From Candidatus Tepidiaquacellales bacterium OLB4/UTCHB1 (GTDB taxonomy: Bacteria > Bacteroidota > Ignavibacteria > Tepidaquicellales > Tepidaquicellaceae): a stretch of DNA of 64,000 nucleotides. The DNA is taken from positions 46,038 through 110,037 of the forward strand of contig MWSW01000007.1 in NCBI GenBank assembly GCA_002050165.1, read 5' to 3'. The notes beneath the pieces are model-generated. The model was given only the letters and a program-made list of their open reading frames with translations. It ran no database searches and was not told the origin of the DNA. Shown here piece after piece: positions 37,748 through 46,733 of the stretch. Position numbers and translations under genes: made by a program. Each line of letters begins with the position of its first letter. Positions within the stretch are counted from its first letter, which is position 1.

Positions 37748-38504
37748 ATTTTTAATCTCCGTTAAACAAAACGGATTTGCTTGGTCAATATATCGTTTCG
37801 GTAGCCGGTATTCACCGATTGCAAAAAACTTTTTCCTGTCAAAATTAAAAAAAATTGAATTGCGGAATAATATTCCCGGTCTGAATACATTCGAACAAAA
37901 CTACCGTTTCTGGAACGATTACGATTGGAAAAGAGGAGGTGAAGAATGGTCGGTTGACAAAGAATGGAAAGAAAAGTTGAAAGATATGATTATTACAAAC
38001 GAAATTAGCAACGAAGATACCGTACTTGAAATCGGTCCGGGTACAGGGCGAATGACGAAATATTTACTGCAACAGGCCCGGCAGGTAATCGGTGTTGAGA
38101 TTTCCCGCAAGTGTGTTGATATTCTCAATGATACTTTCCGGAAATCGGATAACTTCACCGTGTATCATATTGATTCGATTTCTTTGCCGTTTGTGAAAAA
38201 TAAGTCTATAGACATAATATTCTCTTATGATGTTTTCGTGCATATAGACAAAGTTGTGTTTGAAAAGTATTTTTCAGAATTCGATAGAATTTTAAAGCCT
38301 GATGGGAAAATCGTAATTCATTACAATAAAACGGGAGAAAAAGAGGGAACTTTCTTCAGTAAATTTAATGAGCGCGATTTTAATTATCTTTTGTCAAAGT
38401 TTGGATTCAAGTTAGTTAATGACATTGATCCGTATTTGTTGAGAGACAATATACCTACCGGAAAAGGTTCAGGACAAAGTGTTTCTATATTAAAACGTAA
38501 TTAA
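37725..38504 (+). CDS. Class I SAM-dependent methyltransferase
   Basis: A 259-residue methyltransferase. The SAM-binding motif is VLEIGPGTGRMTKYLLQQA, followed by VIGVEISRKCVDIL, a motif II-like IIFSYDVFVHID and the RILKPDGKIVIHYNKTG strand. The N-terminal 75 residues are basic with FWNDYDWKRGGEEWSVDKEW, seen in methyltransferases attached to glycan loci. It overlaps the GT4 gene by 23 bases and ends one base before the next start. It may methylate a sugar, perhaps as a chain-end cap; the acceptor is unknown. Confidence 0.88.
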   Translation: MIKLYANKFLISVKQNGFAWSIYRFGSRYSPIAKNFFLSKLKKIELRNNIPGLNTFEQNYRFWNDYDWKRGGEEWSVDKEWKEKLKDMIITNEISNEDTVLEIGPGTGRMTKYLLQQARQVIGVEISRKCVDILNDTFRKSDNFTVYHIDSISLPFVKNKSIDIIFSYDVFVHIDKVVFEKYFSEFDRILKPDGKIVIHYNKTGEKEGTFFSKFNERDFNYLLSKFGFKLVNDIDPYLLRDNIPTGKGSGQSVSILKRN

Positions 38505-38505
38505 A

Positions 38506-39255
38506 GTGGCGCAGACTGTTACGCTTGATAATATTAAATACTATTGCACAACTTATGATGAGTTAATTGAACTTATCCTGAACTCTATTGCCGAAAGAAA
38601 ACAGACTTTAATTACTTACATTAATCAATATGTGTTTAACTACTCCGTTGATAATTTATCCTTCAAGGAGTTGCTGCAAAACTTTGATATAGTTCATCCC
38701 GATGGTACTGGGATATATAATGCGCTGAAATTTCTATATAAATTTCAAACAAAAATACAAAGAATAAATGGCTCTGATCTCTATCCGAAGCTTATTGAAA
38801 GGATCAGTAAGACGGGACATAAGATATTTTATATTGGCGGAATTGAGCAAACAAAAATTGTAATTGATTCGAACAGTGAAAAGTTTTGCAGTGCAGGAGT
38901 TATATCGAACTCGGGATTCAAAAAAAATACCGATATTGGAAAAAGGTTAAACTTAGTTTCACCCGAAATTGTGTTTGTCGGACTTGGAACACCTTATCAG
39001 GAAGAGATTGCGGTTATGTTGAAACAAGAAACAAAAGTTCCGGTGATAATTTGTTGTGGTAGTGGAATTGATATTATTGCCGGAAGTTACAAACGACCAC
39101 CGGTGCTAATAAGAAATTTGCATCTCGAATGGTTGTACAAATTGATTTTTGATTTCAACAGGACGTGGAAAAGGTACGTTATAGGAATTCCTGTCTTTAT
39201 TTTTAAAATATTATATTATAAAATTACCTCGCAAAGTAAAAAAAATTCCGGATGA
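38506..39255 (+). CDS. WecG/TagA/CpsF-family glycosyltransferase
   Basis: A 249-residue GT26 enzyme. IVHPDGTGIYNALKFL, INGSDLYPKLIERISK and KIFYIGG match the family core, and PEIVFVGLGTPYQEEIAV with IICCGSGIDIIAGSYKRPP forms the second half. The C-terminus LHLEWLYKLIFDFNRTWKRY is the basic membrane-docking tail typical of WecG/TagA. Members transfer N-acetylmannosamine or its uronate onto a lipid-linked amino sugar, which would fit the uronic acids made by the wbp-like genes. The start is GTG. It overlaps the giant protease gene by 4 bases, which links glycan synthesis to that protease. Confidence 0.92.
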   Translation: MAQTVTLDNIKYYCTTYDELIELILNSIAERKQTLITYINQYVFNYSVDNLSFKELLQNFDIVHPDGTGIYNALKFLYKFQTKIQRINGSDLYPKLIERISKTGHKIFYIGGIEQTKIVIDSNSEKFCSAGVISNSGFKKNTDIGKRLNLVSPEIVFVGLGTPYQEEIAVMLKQETKVPVIICCGSGIDIIAGSYKRPPVLIRNLHLEWLYKLIFDFNRTWKRYVIGIPVFIFKILYYKITSQSKKNSG

Positions 39256-42200
39256 GATATGTATTGGTTTATTTAGTTTTGCTCGTTTCAAGCCAGGGCA
39301 TCTTTGCGCAGAATTACAGTTGGGTAGAGCCGGGTGAAACATATCTCAAGTTTTATACAGTTTCAGACGGAATTCACAGAATTGATTATAACGACTTTCT
39401 TAATTCCGGAGTAAACCCATCCACAATTAATCCAAAAACCCTCAAGGTCATTTATCGTGGGAATGAAGTACCTGTATATGTTGCAGGTGAATCAAACGAA
39501 GTTTTTGAACCGGGTGAATTCCTTGATGTATATTGTACACGGAATTACGGCGGAGTTGAAAATTACTACAATCTTGCGGTAATTCAATATACGAAAGATG
39601 AATATTACAACCTGTACTCTGATACAAACGTGTATTGGATAAGTTGGGGCGGCGCTAATGGACGTCGGTTTGATGAATCACCGTTAAGCGCTAACGTCCC
39701 TTATGAGTTTAGTTATTTCGAGAAATATTTTCATGCTGAAAATGATGTTGTTTATTCGCTTGGTGAAAAAAATTCATCAACTGATTACAGAAACTTCAGC
39801 AACGAACTTGTAATTGGCGAAGGTTGGTACTGGAGAGAAATGCAGAGAAATGCATACGTTGCCGATACGTTTTCACTGCAAGGTATAAATCCACAGGTGC
39901 AGAATTTTAAAATAAAACTGTTTGCATACCCTAACTCGGCATCTACTTCAATTGCTTATGAACACTGGCTAATCGCAAAAGTTAACGGTGTAATTACCGA
40001 TACAATTAAATCGGATAACTATAATAAACTTGATACCACTCTTTTATTTCCAACATCACTACTCAATCCCAATTCAGTAAACATAATTAATTTCACGTAT
40101 TCCGGACCAACCGGCTTTAACGGGAGATTATACTTTGATTTTTTCAGGACAATTGTTCCCGCAAATTTTGAATTTGAGAATGGAAGTATAACATTTGAAT
40201 CTCAAAATCAGGATTCTGCATCAAGAATTTTCAACATAAGTGGTTACAATTCAGGAGCAGAACTTAATATTTACGATATAAAAAATTCCATCAGGATTAC
40301 CAATTTTACTCAAAACGGAAATTCGATCACCTTTAGTGGCAAAGGAAACGGTAAATTTTTAATTGAGAACAAAACCATTTCGAGAAAACCGTTCCGGATT
40401 GAGCAAAAAGTATTACCCGACTTAATTTCAACCACCAACGGAGCAGATTTCATTGTTGTCTATCCGGATTTATTTAGCTCACAAGCGGAGCAATTGAGGT
40501 TACACCGTGAAACGTTTAGCGGGTTGAGATCGGTCAAAGTTAAGATTTCGGATATTTACGATATTTTTAATTTCGGGTTAGAAGATCCGGCTGCATTGCG
40601 CAATTTTATGTCTTATGTATATTCAAACTGGCAGGCGCCGAAGGTTAAATACCTCTGCTTATTTGGTCGCGGTTCGGTTGATCCAAAGATGAATCTTGCA
40701 ACTTCACAATATTACAGGAACCATGTTCCGGTTTGGGGCAATCCGGTAACTGATAATTATTTTGTAAACTTTACAACGAGTACATTTGCTTTCGTACCGA
40801 AAGTTGCTGTTGGTAGAATTCCGGTTTACACTGTTCAGGAAGCTCAGGAAGTTACTGATAAGATCATTGCGTACGATTTACAACCCAATGACAGATGGAA
40901 CAAGAATCACACGTTCATTACCGGTGGATTCAACCATGCCGAACAACTTCAGTTTGCAAGTCAATCAGACGCTCACATTTCAACTTACATTACGTCAAAA
41001 CCTGTCAGAGGTGTTCCGGTAAGGATTTACAGAAATGATTCTACCGGTCAGGTTTCATTTAACTTTCAGGATTCAATTCTTAAAGTAATTGATGCAGGTA
41101 CACTTCTGGTAAATTATATCGGTCACGCTGCAACTTCATTCTGGGATAACGGAATTGAGGATCCGTCAATTGTGAACAACATTGACAAGCTTTCGTTCAT
41201 AATGAGTTTCACATGTTTCACCGGAAAATTTGCAGAAGGAAATGAGAGAGCATTCGGGGAAAAGTTTTTACTCTTACCGGATAAAGGGGCAATTGGCTTT
41301 ATTGGTTCAACCGGATGGAGTTTTGTTATTTCCGGTAACACTATGAACGGAAATGTTTTCAGAGCATACAGTTACGACAATTTAAGATCGTTTGGTGATT
41401 TAATGAAACGAGCTGCTGAATACATGGTTCAGGATACCGCAAGTTTTTCTTCAAGGAATATGATAAACTGTTACGGTTTGACCGGCGATCCGGCACAGGA
41501 ATTAAAACTTCCAAATCATCCCGAACTTGCATTGCTTCCAAATGATTATTCCCTCTCTAAACAATATCCGTCACTTGCGGAAGATGTAACCATGAATGTT
41601 ACATCGTATAACTTTGGAAATGAGGCGGACTCGGTTAAGATAAATTTCAAACTCAAACGTAATGGTTCTGTAAAAAACGAATACGATACAATTTTTTATA
41701 ATTTGGGATTTACCGATACGATTCCTTATGAATTTGTAATGGATACACTTGGTGTTTATACAATTGACGTAACAATTGATCCCGATAACTGGTATTCCAG
41801 GGATGACCCGAATAACAATAAAATTATAGTATCGGTACCACTCAGAAATGTATCTTATGTTCCGTTAAAGCCGGTTGATAATCAGGTCTTCGGAAAAAAG
41901 TCTATTAAGGTTACAGGTCTTAATCCCGCGGTTGATCACAACAACAGTGATGTAACAGTTATTGTGCAGATTGATACAACAGTTAATTTCAATTCTTCAT
42001 TCAGGCTTACTTATTTCGACAATGAAATTTCAGGCGTTGCAACATCGTTCAATGTAAATATTCCCCTGGCAGATACCGGAATCGTTTATTACTGGCGAAC
42101 CAACGCGATTGTCAATGGTGATAGTTCAGGCTGGTCAGAGATAAGGAGATTTATTTATAATCCGGAGTTTGATGCGTTAACATTCGGGTCAAAAGTGATT

Positions 42201-44111
42201 AATGCGGAAGATTCAGATTCAGGTTCAATAACCGTTTTAAAAAATCTGGGCGGACAATTTGACAGCCATGAACTGAATGGTGTGGAATATAACAACAGCC
42301 TCAGTGGTTTAACCTTACAAACTTTTAACGGAAATATTTTAGCCAGATCACACGGCGCAAATGCGTTTGATGCCTCATATTTCAAGGTGAACAATTCGGA
42401 ATTCTTTCTTATAAATGACGAATATATGGGATATAATTTCGTTAAATTGCGAAAAATAGACGGTAAGATTCTTGAGGTAAAGAATTTTAAAATGACTTCC
42501 GGAACATCTTCTGATTCGATAGTGAATTTTCTTAACACTTTTAATAGTAATAATATTCTCATTGTTGTAAAGGGATATCCTGCAAATCAAAATTTACTTC
42601 AACAGAATGCAAGGGACAAAATTAGGCAATTTGGCAGTAACTACGCAGATTCAGTAAATAATTTTCTTGATAAATGGAGTTTCATAAGTATTCCAGATAG
42701 CAACGGGGGTTTCGAAACGGCTGAAGCATTTTTCCGGTATGATGGTAATTGGGTTCCGGCAGAGTGTGAAATTGAAACAATGTTTACAGTAACTACGGGA
42801 AAAGTTTCACAGGTTTTCGGGACTGCGGATAGTTGGACGCTCCTTAGTTGGCAATATGATATTGTTAGCTCTTCAAACTCTTTTGTCGTTAATATTTTCG
42901 GTATTAGAGAAGATGGAAACGAAGAACTTTTATTTGGTGAAATCACAAATCAAACAGAAATAGATTTAACCGGTGTAAATTCGTTTACGTACCCACAACT
43001 GAAAATGTCAGTTACTATGTCAATGGATACCATAAATCCAGTCGGGTCGCCGGTTTTGCGAAATATTAAAATGAAGTATTTACCACCGGGTGAACTTATA
43101 CCTGATCAGAATTCAATTACGCTTTCCTCCGATAGAATTTTATACGGTGATACGGTGAGAGTTAGTCTCAATATTTATAATGAGGGTTACAATGCTGTGA
43201 ACGGGATTTTAAACAGATATAGTTTCATTTCTTCAAACGGTAGCGAAATTAAAATATTTGATACTCTCCAGGCTACACTGCAACCCGGGGATTCGATTAG
43301 TTCTACAGTATTGTTTGATTCTGAAGAGTTCAATAGTGCGGTTTCAAATCCGGGTTTGGTCAATGTTGTCTTTGAATCAAAACCATTGAACAATCAAAAT
43401 CAGCTCGTAGAGTTCAATGATTATGCGTTTACGCAAATTTTAATATCACCGGATTCGATAAGTCCGCAACTTGATATTACATTTGACGGTGCAAAGGTAA
43501 TTAACGGAGACTTCATTGCAGTGAAGCCCGATATTCAGATAATTTTTAGTGATGACGGAGTTGAAGAAATCAACCCGGGAGATACATTGCTCGTGAGGAT
43601 AAAATTAAATAATCAGCCTGTTCCTTATTTCATCGGGACAAATCCAAATCCCGAAATTACGTTTGAGGTACTTGATAACATTGTCAGACCGAGGTTGAAG
43701 ATAAACTTTAAACCTGAACTTGGCGGTGGTACGAACAGATTTGAATTTATTACCAGAGATCAAACGGGAAATATAGGTGACAGTGTTTCCCTGAGATTAA
43801 CTGTGGATGCAGGATTGGGTATAAAAGACCTTCTGAATTATCCAAACCCGATGAAAGATAAAACCGTATTTGCATTTAAACTGTCCGGTGCTGAAACTCC
43901 CGGTAGTTGCAAGATAAATATCTATACAGTTGCTGGTCGGTTGGTGAAAGTGATTGAATCATCGGCACATATCGGATATAATGAAATTGAATGGGATGGC
44001 AGGGATAATGACGGCGACTTGATGGCGAACGGTGTATATTTCTATCGGATGATAATTGAAGGGCAGGGCGATAAGGAGGGTTCAACTCAACGGCTTGTGA
44101 TTCTGAGGTAA
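39252..44111 (+). CDS. Giant C25-family (gingipain/PorU-like) cysteine protease with T9SS sorting domain, copy 1
   Basis: A 1619-residue secreted protein. A signal peptide (LVLLVSSQGIFAQ) is followed by a PorU-like N-terminal region (to ~330), then a C25 protease domain (~395-750) with H625 in NYIGHAATSFWDNG and C655 in SFTCFTG, and GAIGFIGSTGWSF downstream as in gingipains. Next come beta-sandwich domains (~770-1000), a segment resembling ILEI/FAM3 (~1050-1156: YNFVKLRKIDGKILEVKNF, then ILIVVKGYP and DKIRQFGS), a CARDB-like domain (~1290-1400) and a type A sorting domain from ~1526 (LLNYPNPM ... WDGRDNDG). It may be a PorU2-type sortase or a T9SS-exported protease. Four-base overlap with the upstream glycosyltransferase ties it to the glycan operon. 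Confidence 0.88.
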   Translation: MRYVLVYLVLLVSSQGIFAQNYSWVEPGETYLKFYTVSDGIHRIDYNDFLNSGVNPSTINPKTLKVIYRGNEVPVYVAGESNEVFEPGEFLDVYCTRNYGGVENYYNLAVIQYTKDEYYNLYSDTNVYWISWGGANGRRFDESPLSANVPYEFSYFEKYFHAENDVVYSLGEKNSSTDYRNFSNELVIGEGWYWREMQRNAYVADTFSLQGINPQVQNFKIKLFAYPNSASTSIAYEHWLIAKVNGVITDTIKSDNYNKLDTTLLFPTSLLNPNSVNIINFTYSGPTGFNGRLYFDFFRTIVPANFEFENGSITFESQNQDSASRIFNISGYNSGAELNIYDIKNSIRITNFTQNGNSITFSGKGNGKFLIENKTISRKPFRIEQKVLPDLISTTNGADFIVVYPDLFSSQAEQLRLHRETFSGLRSVKVKISDIYDIFNFGLEDPAALRNFMSYVYSNWQAPKVKYLCLFGRGSVDPKMNLATSQYYRNHVPVWGNPVTDNYFVNFTTSTFAFVPKVAVGRIPVYTVQEAQEVTDKIIAYDLQPNDRWNKNHTFITGGFNHAEQLQFASQSDAHISTYITSKPVRGVPVRIYRNDSTGQVSFNFQDSILKVIDAGTLLVNYIGHAATSFWDNGIEDPSIVNNIDKLSFIMSFTCFTGKFAEGNERAFGEKFLLLPDKGAIGFIGSTGWSFVISGNTMNGNVFRAYSYDNLRSFGDLMKRAAEYMVQDTASFSSRNMINCYGLTGDPAQELKLPNHPELALLPNDYSLSKQYPSLAEDVTMNVTSYNFGNEADSVKINFKLKRNGSVKNEYDTIFYNLGFTDTIPYEFVMDTLGVYTIDVTIDPDNWYSRDDPNNNKIIVSVPLRNVSYVPLKPVDNQVFGKKSIKVTGLNPAVDHNNSDVTVIVQIDTTVNFNSSFRLTYFDNEISGVATSFNVNIPLADTGIVYYWRTNAIVNGDSSGWSEIRRFIYNPEFDALTFGSKVINAEDSDSGSITVLKNLGGQFDSHELNGVEYNNSLSGLTLQTFNGNILARSHGANAFDASYFKVNNSEFFLINDEYMGYNFVKLRKIDGKILEVKNFKMTSGTSSDSIVNFLNTFNSNNILIVVKGYPANQNLLQQNARDKIRQFGSNYADSVNNFLDKWSFISIPDSNGGFETAEAFFRYDGNWVPAECEIETMFTVTTGKVSQVFGTADSWTLLSWQYDIVSSSNSFVVNIFGIREDGNEELLFGEITNQTEIDLTGVNSFTYPQLKMSVTMSMDTINPVGSPVLRNIKMKYLPPGELIPDQNSITLSSDRILYGDTVRVSLNIYNEGYNAVNGILNRYSFISSNGSEIKIFDTLQATLQPGDSISSTVLFDSEEFNSAVSNPGLVNVVFESKPLNNQNQLVEFNDYAFTQILISPDSISPQLDITFDGAKVINGDFIAVKPDIQIIFSDDGVEEINPGDTLLVRIKLNNQPVPYFIGTNPNPEITFEVLDNIVRPRLKINFKPELGGGTNRFEFITRDQTGNIGDSVSLRLTVDAGLGIKDLLNYPNPMKDKTVFAFKLSGAETPGSCKINIYTVAGRLVKVIESSAHIGYNEIEWDGRDNDGDLMANGVYFYRMIIEGQGDKEGSTQRLVILR

Positions 44112-44188
44112 TTTTAATACGGTAGATACATTTCGCGATATCAATTTAATTTAGAGTATTGATATTTTTCAAAAAACCTAAAAGAGAG

Positions 44189-44226
44189 AACAGAAACCCA
44201 TACGTCGGATGAGTTTCTGTTTTTTT
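44189..44226 (+). terminator. Rho-independent terminator after the first C25 protease gene
   Basis: Stem AACAGAAAC/GTTTCTGTT (9 bp) with a 15-base loop and a run of seven T. It lies in the convergent gap 78 bases after the protease stop and probably closes the whole polysaccharide operon. Confidence 0.78.
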
Positions 44227-44243
44227 ATCTACAATGTAAAACG

Positions 44244-44891
44244 CTATTTGATTACTACCATTTTTTTGAACTGTGAAAACTTGTTAGTCCTGATTCCATA
44301 GAAGTAAGTACCGCTGGGGAGTTTTGAAGCATCGTAAATAATTTCAAATTGTCCTGCAGATTTCTTTCCGAGATTGATTTCAGCAATTATACTTCCCTTC
44401 AAGTCGAAAACGTAAAATGTTACATCTTGTGAAACTGGTAGGCTAAAATTAATTCTTGTAATCGGGTTGAACGGATTAGGGAAATTATTTCCCAGAGAAA
44501 AATCATTCGGTGTTGTACCGTTGGTCTGATTTACATTTACATTACAAATTGTTGCTACTGTAAATGCATTCTGAAGGAAATATGAATTATTGAATTGATC
44601 GAGAACGTCCATATCCCGGAGCCCTAAAGCTGCTGATGGTGAGATATTTAAATCTGCCGTTAAAACAGAATCATTAACAATTTGTACATTAAACGCAGAT
44701 AGCCCTTCACCCGAAAAAACGACCACATAATATGATGAAAGCGTCCACTCAGTTCCTGATCCGGTGATTGTTAAGCCATAAGAGTTTCCCGGAATTCCGC
44801 AATTCGGATCTACACCTGTAACAATTTGTGATTGTAGCGAAGTATGGTAGAGGCAAAATATTATAAGAGCTGACACGAAATTTCTAATCAT
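44244..44891 (-). CDS. Small T9SS-exported protein with TIG-like domain
   Basis: A 215-residue protein: signal peptide (FVSALIIFCLYHTSLQSQ), one IPT/TIG-like beta-sandwich (VTGVDPNCGIPGNSYGLTI ... SALGLRDMDVLDQ ... FLQNAFTV), and a type A sorting domain of ~80 residues starting NNFPNPFNPITRINFSLP and ending FSQFKKMVVIK. It should be exported by Sec and T9SS and attached at the surface. The ATG at 44891 is used; its first codons overlap the end of the O-antigen ligase gene by 8 bases. It is a minimal cargo and may bind glycan or protein, but no ligand is evident. Confidence 0.85.
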   Translation of the reverse strand: MIRNFVSALIIFCLYHTSLQSQIVTGVDPNCGIPGNSYGLTITGSGTEWTLSSYYVVVFSGEGLSAFNVQIVNDSVLTADLNISPSAALGLRDMDVLDQFNNSYFLQNAFTVATICNVNVNQTNGTTPNDFSLGNNFPNPFNPITRINFSLPVSQDVTFYVFDLKGSIIAEINLGKKSAGQFEIIYDASKLPSGTYFYGIRTNKFSQFKKMVVIK

Positions 44892-46659
44892 CAAAAATAC
44901 TTTTTAGTTTTAAGTAATTATCATAATTTGACGCTTCTGAAACAAGTTCATTTTTATTGGATATCTTGAAAAAAACTTCCTTTGCTTTTAGTATCTCACC
45001 GGAGTTGTAATATAAAAGCATCAGATTAATTTGCGGTTCAATGTAGTTTCTGAACGTATTCATAATTTTATCAAATTCCACGATCGCAACCTGTTTCTCC
45101 CCGAGCATAAAATTAATCGTCCCAATGTTATTCCAAATAGGTGCGTAGTATGGTTGTATCTTCCGGGCACGTATAGCGATATTTAGCGCTGATTGAAGAT
45201 CGCCTTTTGCAATCAGCCGTGATGTCTGATAGTGTCCGGGTGGGATTTGATTTGGATCAACCGGATAAACGGACTCAAAAATCCTATTGAAATAAATTGA
45301 ACTTAAATTTGAATCTCTGGTTGTTAAAGCTTTCAGGTAATTCTGTTCCGAATAAAATCTACCGGAATTAATTATAATTGAAAAAAGTGCGAGTATAATC
45401 AAAATCAACGTGGAATATACTTTCGGTAAGACTTTCTTAACTCGAAACTGACTAATCAACCTGCCGGCAATAAATGAGAACAAAATCATAAATGCGAGAT
45501 TCATATAAGCAAAACTTACCGACATGATAATGATACTACCGGCAAAGACGGAAATCAAAACGAAATTGAAAAAAGTAAATTTAACGTCTCTCCGGATTTT
45601 AATTACAAAAACAAATATTGCTAATGCAATCAAGGTTAATCCTGTTATTCCCGAATCATTTGCGATGTGTAGAAAAACACTGTGAGGGTTAATATCATTA
45701 TTATTTCTAAGGTAATCATCATTGGACATATACAGGTTATACTTCCTGAAATTCGAATAAAATGAACCGGGTCCTGTTCCAATTATCGGATGATCAATCA
45801 ATATTTCTGATACACTTTTAAAGTAATGAATTCTGCCGATGCCCGGACCATCCGACAAATCAAATGTTTTGATAATTGAATCGCCAAGATTTTCACGTTC
45901 AGAATCAGTGTACAATGCAGAGGTATAGACTATAAAAATTATTCCGATCAGGCAAAGTACAGTATAAGAAAAACTGAACCTCACCTTGAGTTCAGTTCTG
46001 AAAGTAGTTATGGACACGAATAAAATTAAAAGACACAGGATAAAACAAACCAACATTGCACTTCTCGTCCGCAACGTAATCAGATAGGAAAGACAAATAA
46101 AGAAAGACAAAGTATAAACATATTTCCATTTATTAGCAGTTGTCAGAAGTTTAAAGAATATTAATGGTATTGCAAGAGAGAGGAATTCAGCTGCACTATT
46201 TCTCAGGTTTAATGTTGAACCTAATCTAAGCGTTTCTCTAAAATCAAAAATGTCGAGTTTTACAATTTGTAACAAACCAATCACACTGAATATTAACGTG
46301 ACCACGGAAGCACAATTTATTAAACTTTCTTGAAGTCGGTTTCCAGTATCTTGATTAAACGAGAAAATAAAAACCATAACCGTAATTGTTGCTATCAGGG
46401 AAATATACGGTTGGATTTGAAATGAGTAGCCGTTAATTAACCCGGATAAAATCAGGATACCGGAAAATAAAACCGGTAAATATACAGCCATTATCGGAAT
46501 TTGAACTTCAAAACTTTTTTCTTTGTAGTATAGGATTGCTATAAAAAGTATTATAACGGAGAGCAGTAAAGCATGTAAAATATTAATATCAATTATTCGA
46601 TTTGTATATATGAGCGGAACTAAAAATAGGGATAGGTAAAAGTATTTAATTGAATTCAT
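44884..46659 (-). CDS. O-antigen ligase-family membrane protein with C-terminal TPR region
   Basis: A 591-residue protein with about ten to twelve membrane helices in residues 1-430, then ~160 soluble residues with TPR-like helices (ALNIAIRARKIQPYYAPIWN, GEKQVAIVEFDKIMN). The Wzy_C/WaaL hallmark loop is present: RIHYFKSVSEILIDHPIIG followed by GTGPGSF and NPHSVFLHIANDSGITG, with a catalytic-type His. Such enzymes join lipid-linked glycan to lipid A core (WaaL), polymerise O-units (Wzy) or glycosylate proteins (PglL). It lies on the minus strand between the two giant protease genes, so it likely acts on the glycan made by the neighbouring operon. Confidence 0.88.
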   Translation of the reverse strand: MNSIKYFYLSLFLVPLIYTNRIIDINILHALLLSVIILFIAILYYKEKSFEVQIPIMAVYLPVLFSGILILSGLINGYSFQIQPYISLIATITVMVFIFSFNQDTGNRLQESLINCASVVTLIFSVIGLLQIVKLDIFDFRETLRLGSTLNLRNSAAEFLSLAIPLIFFKLLTTANKWKYVYTLSFFICLSYLITLRTRSAMLVCFILCLLILFVSITTFRTELKVRFSFSYTVLCLIGIIFIVYTSALYTDSERENLGDSIIKTFDLSDGPGIGRIHYFKSVSEILIDHPIIGTGPGSFYSNFRKYNLYMSNDDYLRNNNDINPHSVFLHIANDSGITGLTLIALAIFVFVIKIRRDVKFTFFNFVLISVFAGSIIIMSVSFAYMNLAFMILFSFIAGRLISQFRVKKVLPKVYSTLILIILALFSIIINSGRFYSEQNYLKALTTRDSNLSSIYFNRIFESVYPVDPNQIPPGHYQTSRLIAKGDLQSALNIAIRARKIQPYYAPIWNNIGTINFMLGEKQVAIVEFDKIMNTFRNYIEPQINLMLLYYNSGEILKAKEVFFKISNKNELVSEASNYDNYLKLKSIFDD

Positions 46660-46733
46660 TAATTCCTGATATTAAATTGCTCATTAAAAGTGACGATATA
46701 GATTAACATCAGCTACAATCTCAGTAAAAAAAT

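Noticed and set aside
42155..42562. A minus-strand gene of 135 codons within the first C25 protease.
   Set aside because: It mirrors a conserved coding region on the plus strand and has no recognisable domain.
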